Positions 9,192 through 20,200 of a DNA stretch of 64,000 bases are shown one piece after another. Source of the DNA: Evernia prunastri (lineage: Eukaryota; Ascomycota; Lecanoromycetes; Lecanorales; Parmeliaceae). The stretch covers positions 1 to 64,000 of the forward strand of contig NKYR01000072.1 of NCBI GenBank assembly GCA_003184365.1, given 5' to 3'. Within the stretch, counting starts at the first letter, position 1. Every line of letters begins with the position of its first letter. A program made the position numbers and the translations under genes. Under the pieces are notes generated by a model that saw only the letters and a program-made list of their open reading frames with translations, had not been told where the DNA came from and made no database searches.

Positions 9192-11995
9192 ATGGCTACC
9201 AACGCCACGGCATCGTCTCCAGACATGCCTATTACTATCAAAGTCATTATCAGTGGCAAAGATGAGAACCGAAAATTCAAGCTCCCTCTGAGGGAACTCG
9301 GTGCCAACTCACTGCCTGACAAGGTACGTAACTCTATCAGCCTTGTCTTCCCAGCAGCTTCTGCATTTCTACACCGTGGACCTTCACCAGGTGTTGACAT
9401 GTGCTAACACAATATCTTTCATAGCTCCGCACTTTACTTAATATTCCCTCAAGTCAGATCACTGTCTTTGAGCGGTACTCGGACAGCTCGTCTTCGTTTA
9501 TCACCCTAGATAGCAGTATCCCATCTGTGTACAAGCAACTGTATCGTGCTGCCAAAGCCAAACAGAAGCTTAAGATCCGGGTCACTGTTACTGACAAGCA
9601 GGCTTCTAAGCCAATCGAAATGCCAAAGTCAGGCTCCGCTGTTCCAGACCGTCTTCCTACCCGGTGCTATGTTCACCCTTATATCTCGGATCCTGTTAAG
9701 GCTGAGAGTGACTTGCTGGATGAATCAAAACTCGATGCAGTCTTCCGAAAGAACTATCCATCAGCTGCGACACTGGTACCCTCCGTCAAGTCTAGCTCAG
9801 ACTCACAGCATGAGGAAGCTGAAGATACGACTTCAAAGCCATCTCAGCCTTATCACTGGCCCATCTCGGAGAATGGCGGTTTCTCTGATGCCACCAAGAC
9901 TGCCTTCCAGAAGAAGGATGCCGCCACTGCAGTAATAAAGGAAACGCTCGACGAGAACGGTAACGAAAAACCCGTGCCGCGCTTTTTCTCGACTAAGAGT
10001 GACTTTGCAGCTGTCGATGACCATTTGAATATCAATGAGGCGCTGGAGTCAATGCGACAAGCTAGCGCTAGAGACTGCTCGGTTCCAAGCAACTCATTCA
10101 CCATCTGCTGCAACAACTGCGATAAGCCAATCCCAGATGCCCACTGGCATTGCAGCATCTGTGAGCGTGGTGACTTCGATCTGTGCCAAGACTGCGTTGA
10201 GAAGGGTTGCCTTTGTGACAGCGAGCACCATTGGTTAATCAAACGCTTCGTCAAGGGAGGAATGGTTATCAACAGCACGACCGAAACAATTGCCCCCAAA
10301 AAGACTACCAAGATTGAAGAGAAGACAATTCCGGGTGCTTTCACATCATCAGACACTAAGAGAGATGGTGATGGTATCCCTGATGATCTCACCCGAACTT
10401 GCAACTCGTGCGTTGGAGGTGAGATCGCGCTTTGCTTGTAGTCCAAACTCAGTGCTGATTTTCATAGTATTCGACGAGTCAACTTTTGTCACATGCACTG
10501 TCTGTGACGACTACGACCTTTGCATACCATGTCATGTTGGCTTGAAGCATGGTCATCACCCTAGCCACGCCTTCGAACCTGCTTCAAAGGAGACAGTCCT
10601 TGACACCTTAGCTACCAAGCTCTGCTTTCCTGGCCGCAACATGCGCCATAGTGCCATCTGCGATGGCTGCGACGAAGTAAGTTCTTTGTCTTTGATCTCA
10701 GATCTACTTGCTAACAAGGCTAGGATATCTGTGGAGTCCGTCACAAGTGCATGAACTGCCCAGACTTCGACTATTGCTCAACATGCATCAAGAAAGCTCA
10801 CAAGACCCACCCAGGGCATCGTCTAGTCCCGCTGTACGAGCCAGTGTCCCAGAAGCCCCGAAGTTACCAGCGTCACGTTGGTATCTTCTGTGATGGCCCT
10901 CTTTGCGCCGACAAGGGCGAATATATTGTAGGAGACCGATACAAGTGTGCCGTCTGCCACGATACGGACTTCTGTGCGAACTGCGAGGCTCTGCCTAAGC
11001 TGATCCATAACCGTACTCACCCATTGATCAAGTTCAAGACCCCAGTTCGCAATGTCTCAGTCACCACCTTGGGCGAAAAGGGCAACGGAGAACAAATGCG
11101 CACCATGGGCGACCAATGCCCACAGACGAGCTCCAAGTCCACCGAGACTACTCCAGCTGCACCGTCGGCCAATGCCGCTACCCAGGTCCAGACTGTCGCC
11201 GAAGTCAAACCCACCGAGTCAGCGAAGGCAGAGCCCGGGGTTGCCGCCACCGAGCCCATCGCTACCCCAGAGCTTCAAGCTCACTTCATCCGTGATACCG
11301 TCCTCGATGGCTCTGTCTTGTTGCCAAGCCAGCAATTCGAGCAGACTTGGTCTCTCCGCAACCCTGGCCCGCGTGCTTGGCCTGCAGGCTGCACGGTCTG
11401 TTTCATTGGCGGCGACGGCATGCTAGACGTTGACCCCAACCATCCATCGCACGTAACGCAGATCTATAAAGCGACCAAGAGCAACGTCATTGATCGCGTT
11501 GTCGAAGTTGGAGAGGAGGTCGACTTCACAGTCAAGATGCGGGCCCCTGAGCGCCAGGGTAAGGCTATCTCCTACTGGCGTCTTAAGGACACTACTGGTC
11601 TACCATTTGGTCACAAGCTTTGGTGCGATGTCGACGTTAAAACACCTGAGCCTGATGTGAAGAGTGAGGAGACAGCCAAGGCCGAGCATATCGAAGATAT
11701 TGCCAAACACGCCAACGTGAATGATGAAGAAACTCAGCAGACCGAAAGCAAGATGATTTTCCCAAAGCTCGACAAGGAATCGCCTGTCTCGAGCACTCAC
11801 GAGGCTGAAGCTGCTACTACCCCTGCCGCCGTACCCTCTGCCCCTGTCAGCGTCAAGGATTTATTGGAGGATGTCGAGAGCCTTGAGCTTGATGATGAGA
11901 ACACTGACACCGATGAAGCGTTCTTGACCGATGAGGAGTACGAGCTTATTGCTTCCGACGATGAGATGGAGACGGCGAAGAACGGGAAAAAGTAG
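9192..11995 (+). CDS. Nbr1-type selective autophagy receptor: PB1-like, ZZ zinc fingers, FW domain
   Basis: Four exons, 9192-9323, 9425-10418, 10468-10676 and 10724-11995, give 868 residues. The N-terminus (ITIKVIISGKDENRKFKLPL, continuing after intron 1) looks like a PB1 domain. Several ZZ-type zinc fingers follow, with paired CxxC motifs such as CNNCDKPIPDAHWHCSIC, CTVCDDYDLCIPCH, CDGCDE then CMNCPDFDYCSTC, and CAVCHDTDFCANC. Then comes an FW (four-tryptophan, Ig-like) domain around FEQTWSLRNPGPRAWPAGC and AISYWRLKD. This order is that of Nbr1, which links cargo to Atg8 during selective autophagy. The acidic C-terminus ends in TDEEYELIASDDE; YELI preceded by acidic residues fits the W/F/Y-x-x-L/I/V Atg8-interaction motif (11939-11950). 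No ubiquitin-associated domain is apparent, as in other fungal homologues I recall. Introns are 101, 49 and 47 nt and all phases agree. Confidence 0.9.
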
Positions 11996-12662
11996 ACGAG
12001 CTGAGAGCGAGTCTATCACTGGTTGATGAGAAGTCGAGGGGACATGGAGATGGTGGATGGGGATTTACAAGAATGGCGAATATGCTGATGGCTGAAGATG
12101 GCGAAATTGAAAACCATGGTGGTACACGAGGGATCAATCTTTCCTTTTCTTTTGGTGTCTTGTTAGGATGAGGCTGCTTGCGATGCTTGCTCAACCGGAT
12201 GGATGTAGTCCAGTAGGAAACGAATCAACTCTATCAAATGAATTGACGCTCTTTGCACATGATAATGGAAACAGTGGGGAGTAGGAGGCTTGTCATTAGA
12301 GAAGCTCGTCTGCGTCTTTGCCACCGTCATCACCCAGTGTTGAACGATTGTTAACCCCTACCCGTAACTCATAACCCATGTGCAGTCCTAATCTTTCTAC
12401 TACCGGAGCTCAACTAAATTTGGTCCATCAAGCAGAATCCATGCCAAACGAAGGACGTCGACACAAGAACTCAATCCAACAAAAGAAAAATCAATGCGAA
12501 AAGGATACGCAAGCCAGTCTGAAACTCCAACCCCCCAACGATACGCTGCTGCTCACACGGATTTGAGGTATTGCACCACCTGAACTACTCCCCGCAGCAA
12601 GCTTCTGACCCGCTCTGCGCACCCAACGACTTCGCCCCCCCTCCTCGCTCTACTGACCCTTC
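11996..12662. other. Intergenic, convergent 3' ends
   Basis: 667 bp between the Nbr1 stop codon (+) and the aspartic protease stop codon (-). No gene is supported. Confidence 0.5.
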
Positions 12663-14091
12663 CTAGGATCCAGAAGCGGGGATGGTGGTGTTCTGCGTGG
12701 GCTCCGAACGGGAGACGGCGCCGAAGCGGGTGTTGCCTTGGTCGAAGATCTGGAAGTCGTGTTAACTCCTCGTGTAAAAGATGGTTGGAGGGGGTAGGAG
12801 AGGGGTAGATGACTCACGGCGTAAATGCTCTTGAGGAAGACGTCACCCAGAATGTCAAAGGTCATGCTTCCGCGCGATTGAATGCCTCCATAGGTCATGC
12901 CGTTGCCCGCGTCGGCGAAACCCAGGTCCTCTTTCTGCACGGGGAATTGCTTGCCGCCGACGGCAAAGCTCACCACCGGAAGCTTGCTGACGTCGGTGTT
13001 GGAAGGGAAAATGTATCCTTGCTGCGTGGAGTCGTATTTGCCGCCTGGGATCGCCTTGTAAATGGCTGCGCAGGTGGTGTCGTCGATGAGAGCGAGGGTC
13101 GTTCCGGTATCAGCGATGGCGGTGTTGCCGGAACGATCGATCGTCTTGCCGGCGACAACGGCAGAGGTGCTGTCGAACATCCAGAAGCCCTGGGAATTGT
13201 CCACGGGCGTGTAGTATGGGGTTTGGCCGCCAAGGGCAGCTTGGTCGATGTAGCCAAAGGTGTAGAAGGATTCGCCTTTGTCTGGATCATTCGCGTCCTT
13301 GACGGAGCCAAGATTGGCGGTGAAGAGCTCAGAAGCCTCTGGGATGTCCTTTTGGGAGATCATGTTCTCGACAGGAGTCTGTACAGGGTTGGGAGTAACA
13401 GTATTGATGGAACCCCAGGCGAGACCGAGGAGACCATCGCTACTGTCCTGCTGAAACTGGGTCGAGAGGGTTTTGGCCAGTTCGATGGCTTGGTCTTTGA
13501 TGATGAGACCGCCTACATTGACGACGTCTGTTCCCACGGTGCCAGAGGCAGAGGAGTTATCGCCGTAAGATATCTTCCACGACGAACCAGAAGAGTTCTT
13601 GAACGTGCTTGACTTGGTGGGGTCGAAGATGGTATGGCTGGTGCCTGATGTGGTGGCTGCCGGGAGTTCTGTGGACCAAAGCTGCACGGCTGTTAGCGCT
13701 GGGTAATGGAAAATAAGTAACAAAGCGTGGTACCTACCCAGAGATCGGCTGATCCAGTGTCGAAGTCTAGAGTGAAGGTCTTGCCTGGAGTACCAATGGT
13801 GACAGGGCAAAGATACTCGGAATCGTTCTGCGAGTCTTCGGCAGGGACATCGCCGGTCTGGTTGCTGGTAGGGGCCTTTTTCTGGAGAACCTTCTGCATA
13901 CGAGTCTTCCCACCAATTGCTTGTTGGTCACCGTGTTTGCCTTGGTGGTGAGCCTTATTGATGACGGTGTATGGGCCGTCCAAGGTAGGCGTGAACTTGT
14001 ACTTGTGGAGGAGGGAGACGTAAGACTTGGGACCAGAGCGTTGGTACTTCTTGTTGTGCACGAGCCTGATCCTCTGGAGGTTGGATGCCAT
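12663..14091 (-). CDS. Pepsin-like aspartic protease (A1 family) without visible signal peptide
   Basis: Three exons on the minus strand: 13738-14091, 12818-13681 and 12663-12749, giving 434 residues. Both catalytic motifs are present, FDTGSADLW (D111) and ADTGTT (D309), with the flap tyrosine in ISYGDNSS (Y157), so the enzyme should be active. The closest pattern is fungal aspergillopepsin/endothiapepsin: SDGLLGLAW, FTANLG, TFGYID, FDILGDVFLKSIYA and then IFDQGNTRFGA in the last exon. The N-terminus, MASNLQRIRLVHNKKYQRSG, is basic and has no hydrophobic core; a TAA in frame three codons upstream of the ATG and the context CACCATGG argue for this start. The prosegment-like region (about 1-85) is retained. 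It could be vacuolar, intracellular or released by an unconventional route. Introns are 56 and 68 nt. Upstream DNA has a TATA-like TAAATATATG on the plus strand at 14311-14320. Confidence 0.88.
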
Positions 14092-14310
14092 GGTGACTAG
14101 TTATGTGGGTCTGCTTCTTGAAGAACAGTGTTTGATGTCTTGGAAGACCAAGACACGAGTTGCAAAAGGGTAAGAGATTTTAGGGCGTGAAAAGGAGCAA
14201 AGAAGAGCGGAGTGCTTGTATGAGAGTAGCAATGTTTCAAGCGATGTAGCGTTGTAGGAATGTGGGATTTGTTGTAAGAAGAGGAAGAAGGATGAGGGAA
14301 GGGTGCTTGC

Positions 14311-14320
14311 TAAATATATG
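14311..14320 (-). promoter_or_regulatory. TATA-like element of the aspartic protease gene
   Basis: Read on the minus strand the sequence is CATATATTTA, about 220 nt upstream of the ATG. Assignment is by position and composition only. Confidence 0.4.
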
Positions 14321-15350
14321 AGAGATCCTTCACAGCTGACGAGAAGGTAGGTCCCTACGGTAATGACTTCTTTGTTTCACTATCGACGGCCGTGGTTGCC
14401 TGAGCTACGACATACATACCTTTCGCGCCTGGCCGTGAAGGCTATTCCCGAAGGATATGCCTCGGACCGTGTGGACATGGTGTCAAGAGACCAATCGAAG
14501 TGGCTGAGAGCTCGCTGTTGTTTGTTCCAAATCCTGTTAGGTAGTGATGTTGCATCACAGAAAGGCAGACATAAAGGGATGGCGCTAATTGTCGGTGATC
14601 AGTAGCCTGTAGGCCGACTGCGTTTATTCTCCGTGGGTGTAGACCCTGATTTGGACCTGGCAGAGTGGCAGAGTGGCAGTGAGCGTAGCAGGGACAAAGA
14701 TAGAGATGGCCCATGGATCATGCATGATGCAGAGCTGCGGCAGTTGGCAACGCAAGCCTCGGTGCCTCGTTGACTTTAGATGTTGGTGGAGTGGGGGATT
14801 TGCGCCTATCATCCATCGCCACCCCACCTCACTGGTCAACAGACCAATCTTCAAGTTCCCAGCTTCTTTGTTCGATATGATCACTCGATCCCCTTCTTTG
14901 TTCAACCAAACCACCTTTGATATGGATATCGCCTCACGCCTCATGTTGTCCCAGTGTGACGTATGATCACGCCGTTGACGTTCTGGCGGGGGCGCGTAAT
15001 GACTCCCATTGTCTCGAGCATGTGTCTCCTCTGCTTTCTCATTGTGAGAAAGGCCGAAAGTCTTCGAGGACATGGAGAATTATGTATACGTGCGAAGTAA
15101 TGAGGACAAATTGTAAGATGATTTGATGCAATCGTTGAGGAGAATCGTCGAGGATTAGATGGATCTCGGCAATCGAAAGAAGCATAATGCTGCCGCTGCA
15201 GGTGATGCAGGGTGAGCACTTTATATTCCACGGACGTGCACCACGCAAGGCTGCGACAATCGACTGCTTATAGGTCGCTTTTTGAACCCCTTCGTTTTGG
15301 AGAAGTCGATGCTCATGTTATAGAAGCTGACTTGTTCATGCGCATTGATT

Positions 15351-15420
15351 AAGTGGCTTCCATCAAGTGGCTTCCATCAAGTGGCTTCCATCAAGTGGCT
15401 TCTGTTCTGTGGCTTCTATC
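15351..15420. repeat. Tandem repeat, 14-bp unit, five copies
   Basis: The unit AAGTGGCTTCCATC occurs three times exactly (15351-15364, 15365-15378, 15379-15392), followed by two diverged copies to 15420. It lies about 280 bp beyond the stop codon of the alpha/beta hydrolase gene, in noncoding sequence. Confidence 0.9.
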
Positions 15421-15697
15421 AAGTGCTCCTCTCAATCTACGAGTACTTGAAAGGGCAAGTCTACTGTTCCATGTTTTTCAATGCTCTCGGTGCCTCTAAC
15501 TACACTTCCTGGCTTCAGAGCGCATCGCTAGATGACGGGGCCCTGGTGTGGACGAGACACTGGGGGACAGACCTGCGTTGTTCGGGTCGATGTGAGAAGA
15601 AATCTCGTAATCGACCCTCGTTGCCCAGATGCTCTCCAAAAATTATTGCTAGAGCAAGATAGACGCAAATTTCACTTTCGCAGTACTAGTGTAACTT

Positions 15698-16821
15698 CTA
15701 TATCTTTGACGTTCGTCCCATGCTTTCTGTGGGTGTCTGTTCCAATGCTTCTATCACAAATCGATGCGCTTCTTTAACCATATCTGGGCTCATCTCGTGA
15801 CCTACACCGTCAAAGACAATATCTTCGATCAGGATCCCGCCTTCATTGAACCATCCATTGGAAGCAGTGGCATTTTTGAGCCAGCGTAGAAATGGCTCCC
15901 CACATTTGTATGGAACCAGCTTATCAGCCCCCCCCGCCATGTTCAATATCCTTTTCCCCTGCAACGAACTTCTCATCAGTGGCAATAGCCTTTTCCGCTC
16001 TGACGGAGTAGGGTCACGGTTGTAGACACTGTCATCGTGAGACGCAATCCTGCCCAAAAGCAGTCCCGCCGGATCATATCTCCCCACGGCTTCCAATAAA
16101 CCTTCTGGGAAATCTGTTGATCCTAGGAACGAGGTTCCTGGAGGATCGCTGTTCCTCCACGTTGCAAGCTTTGAGAGCCGAGCTCGATCAGACATCAGAC
16201 GGACGTAGTCAGGACAACCAATGATGACTACTGCAGTCGTGATTCGAGGATCATGCATTATGCAGTGCCATCCAGCGTGCCCACCAAGGCTTACTCCCAA
16301 CACCAAATGATTCGCAATGAGATGCTCTGACCTTGGGAAGACATAGGAAGTAACGTAGTTCATAAGATGGGATGTGTCCGTTGCAGTCCCGTCTTTAGGT
16401 GGTTAGTGCTCGTTTCAAAGGGCTTCTAGAACGGACAGGATGTACGATAGCTTGCAAACATGTCCTGAGCATGTGTCTTATTCCCGCTTCTCCAAGCCTC
16501 ATTCGAGAGAGCATTCGCTTCTCTTGAGCCGTGGTTTCTTTGATCAAAAGAGACGCATATGAGACCCAGTGCCTTCCCTTCCTTCGAAACCTGTTGCTGT
16601 CGTTCCCAGGCATTGATGGTCGAGGCAGCCATGGGCGCCATGCATTCTTGCGTTTGTAGACGCGGATGGAGAAGCCACAAGCATGCCACATCCTGGACTC
16701 TTGCATCTAACTCCTCAGCACCGTATACTGTCGTAATGATGCCAGCAATGCAGAAGGTCTTCTTCGAAACTGGTGAGGGGGGCATAGGGAACGTGTGAGC
16801 CATTGGATTTGCAGTCGCCAT
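15698..16821 (-). CDS. Alpha/beta hydrolase of unknown substrate
   Basis: Two exons, 16446-16821 and 15698-16392, give 356 residues. The nucleophile elbow GVSLGG (S160) and the late histidine in FDGVGHEMS (H324) are where an alpha/beta hydrolase needs them; an acid in GGADKLVPY is a plausible third member of the triad. The oxyanion-side segment CVSFDQRNHGSREAN resembles the FDQRNHG seen in many fungal hydrolases of this group. The 53-nt intron (donor GTACAT, branch CACTAAC, acceptor AAAG) joins DMFASY to HGTATDTSHLMNY and restores a continuous fold. No signal peptide is visible, so it is probably cytosolic. Substrate and pathway cannot be told from the sequence; esterase or lipase-like activity is a guess. 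Confidence 0.82.
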
Positions 16822-17290
16822 TGCATTTGATTAAGCACATGCCTCTCAGCTCAGGGTTACGCATGTATAGACTGTAACTTAGAGCAAAGGTAAAACCGTA
16901 ATCAATTTAACCGGGAATCCGCCGTGACAGGGATCCGCGTGATATGCGACGTGAGCTCTTTACGGATCAACGCTAGCAACTTTTTTTCGCTTGGACTTCG
17001 TTTGCTTCCTGATCCCCTGCAATGCAGACTCTACGAGATGTAGGATACAAAGCCCCCGAGCTTTAGGTACAGAGCGGTGTCCTTCAATTGCAAAAGCTGA
17101 ATCTATCAATCGAGAACACCAACTCCTGTGACACCACCTCCCCCAAGACTGCCCCTTGAACCCTCTTAACTTACTGATATCACTGCGTTTTCCCAGGATG
17201 ACATGCCCACCATTGAGCACATAAGGGGTACCAAGCCTTGATTCCCTCTTAACGCGAGGTTCACACAAAGAGAAGGGATTTGCATTCGAT
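16822..17290. other. Divergent promoter region
   Basis: 469 bp between the hydrolase start (-) and the chromatin remodeller start (+). A minus-strand open frame (16960-17469) runs through it into the remodeller's first exon and looks like an antisense shadow. No clear elements were recognised. Confidence 0.45.
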
Positions 17291-20200
17291 ATGGCGGATG
17301 CGGACGCGTCAACAGACGTAGGCATGCTCGCGCATGACCATGTCGAGGATGCGGATAATGCCCAAGGTGGATCTGCTTCTGACGTGGAACTTATCCCGCT
17401 GTCGGCAAAAGGAGAGAACGGCGAGATTGATCCTGGGGCGCCGACTATGCACCTCGAACCACCCCTCAATTCATCACAGGATGACTACCCTTTCTCTTTC
17501 TCAGCTCTTGGCGAAATATTCAATGAACAGGCTGTGAAGAGAAACGGCCTTGCGGTCATTGTTCCCCCAGCGCAAAATCGCTGGGAATATAAGGTCTTCC
17601 AAGAAGATGATGAAGTGGATGAGATCTTGGAGGAATATGACGATGCTGGTTTTATCGAGTACCTTGTTCTGTTCTCCGACGGTAGTGAGGATGTGGTAAG
17701 TTTATCATTCCTACCTATTCGTCGACATATATTAGCTTGACTACCTACACCCTCATCGTCATCTTACGCTTTATTCCCTCTACATCATTACACACTTGTT
17801 CAGCCATCTACGTACCGTCCAACAGACCTTCCCTCAACGCAGTCGTCTATCTACATACCTTTCTACGCATCCTCTCACACATTTTCCGTCGCTTACTCTA
17901 TAACACATTCTTCCCACGTACCCCTCCACGTTCCCAAACCTCTATTCGTTGGAAGCAAGGTAATCTGCAATGAAGTATTTTTGCTGAAAAGAACATTCTG
18001 CTTCTACAGATCTCATTTGATGACCTGAGGAAGCTATCAAACGGACCTACTCTGATAGCCGACTTCAGCAATCAACTCACTCGTGATTCCGACTCAGCTG
18101 GCTCAGCTTCGTCTTCTGACGACGAGCTGTCTATGGCGAGACCCTCAAAACCAAAGGCACGAGGCCGTCCTTCAACCAAGAATTCGAGGAACGCTTTGTC
18201 AAGCAGAACATCGCGACAAAGCAACTCGCAGTCGCAGCTGAGCTTAATGTCAATATACTCGCAATCCGACGAGGATGAAAATTATGTTGGTAGACAGAAG
18301 AGGCGTCCTGTTGCTCGTGTCCGTGATGCGAGAGCCACGCGGGCTGCCGCCCAGAAGAGGATAAACTACTCTGATGTGCCTCCTCCCGAAGACATTTTTG
18401 ACGATGAGAGTGATGACGATCTAACTCAGCTTGGGAAGCGCAAGCGATCATCGTCCAGTCGATCGGGTCCAAGCAAGACTAGGAAACTGCTTCGCGGACC
18501 CAAAAGAGCTGACCCTGACTTGGAGAAAACCTCTCGGAGGTCAGGTCGCAATACGGGCAAAAGCCGAGACATGCGTGAGGTCGGAGAAGAAGATATTCCT
18601 GAAATAACCACGGCCAATAGCGTTGCCAGGTATACCGTTGCAAAAGAGGCTTTCAAGGAGCTTCCATCCGACGATGAATTTCGGCTTCGCCATCTGCAGG
18701 TTTGTGATGTCTGCAGAGAAGAAGACGACGACGAGGTGAAAGGCATGCTCGTCTTTTGTCAAGGATGTACATCGGCCTTCCACCAAAAATGTCTTGGCCC
18801 CCGAACAGGTCGTGATCACCTCGTCAGTAAGATCGGATCAAAAGACTTTGTTCTTCAATGCCGACGTTGTGTCGGTACCGCTAGACATAAAGACCCTCTC
18901 GCTCCAGACCAAGGACTATGTCTCTCTTGCCATGAGCCGGGTTCATCAACCACAGCCTTTCGGGAGCGCAAGACGGCCAAAGAAGAGCAAAAGGAACGGG
19001 AAGAGAACGGCGGAGAAGACCCAGTTATCGATGTGCTCGCAGACTTGATCAACAATTCCAAGCATGTTCTCTTTCGTTGCACGAAATGCTATCGAGCTCG
19101 TCACATGCATCATCTACCGCCAAGAGGCCGGGAATCGAAAGAGACAGAAGAGGAAGAAACGGCCGAGGCTCGCTTCAATGAACATAACGAAGATTGGCAA
19201 TGTAGGGACTGTGTTGATGCTCCTGGAGAAGTCGAAACTCTTGTAGCTTGGCGCCCTACGAACATAGACCGTTATGAACCTGGGCAGACCGTGGACGTGA
19301 TGGAGGAAGACGCCAAAGAGTATCTTGTGAAATGGAAGAAAATGTCCTATTTCAAGGTCAAATGGATGCCCGGTGCTTGGGTGTGGGGTGTTGCGGCCTC
19401 CGTGACCCTCAAGGCATTCGCCAAAAAAGATGACATCACCAATACACCGAAGATGAGCACGAAAGAAGCCGTCCCTGAAGACTACCTTCGCGTTGATATC
19501 GTATTTGACGTGGAATACACCAATATTGTGAATGCTCCCTCGGAGAAAATTGCTAAAGCCCGCATCAAAGAGGTGTCAAAAGTATTTGCCAAGTTCAAAG
19601 GTCTAGGATATGAGGACGCAGTCTGGACCGAACCTCCCTCACCAGAAGATGCTGAGCGGTGGACCGACTTCAAAGCCGCTTACGAGGAGTGGGTTATGGG
19701 GTCATATATCCGACCTCCCGCGAGATATACCGTCAACGCTCATCTTACCAAGGTCCGGGCTCAAGATTTTGGTAATGACCTAGCGATGAAGAGTCAACCA
19801 GAAAGTTTAACTGGAGGCGAACTCATGGCCTATCAGATGGAGGGTCTGAACTGGCTTTACTATCAGTGGTACAAAAAGAAGAATGCAATACTCGCTGATG
19901 AGATGGGTCTCGGGAAGACAATTCAGGTGATTGGTTTCCTAGCGGCTCTCAAGCAGGTGCACGGCTGTTGGCCCTTCCTGATCGTCGTCCCCAATTCAAC
20001 CTGTCCGAATTGGAGACGAGAGATCAAGCAATGGGCCCCTTCGTTGAGAGTAGTAACGTACTACGGTTCAGCTAGAGCAAGGAAGCTAGCCCTCGATCAT
20101 GAACTCTTTCCAGGAGGCGGGAAAGATCTCAGATGTCACGTTGTGGTGACTTCTTATGAGGCCGCGCAGGATATCGAGTTTCGTTCAAAGTTCAAAGGGA

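Larger units (their letters stand above)
14092..15697. other. Long intergenic region with minor tandem repeats
   Basis: 1.6 kb without a supported gene. It contains the promoter of the aspartic protease, a short GGCAGAGTG repeat around 14658-14678 and the 14-bp tandem array listed separately. Open frames on both strands (for example 14624-15073 minus) lack domain features and show no coherent exon structure. Confidence 0.5.

Noticed and set aside
12809..13612. 267-codon plus-strand ORF
   Set aside because: Exactly antisense to the aspartic protease exon 2, whose catalytic motifs prove the minus strand is coding.
14624..15073. 149-codon minus-strand ORF in the long intergenic region
   Set aside because: No domain, no splice continuation and unbalanced composition; not enough evidence for a gene.
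15351..15420. CRISPR-like array
   Set aside because: Direct tandem 14-bp repeat without spacers in a eukaryotic genome; a simple minisatellite.
16960..17469. 169-codon minus-strand ORF
   Set aside because: Antisense to the first exon of the Mi-2-like gene; composition shadow.
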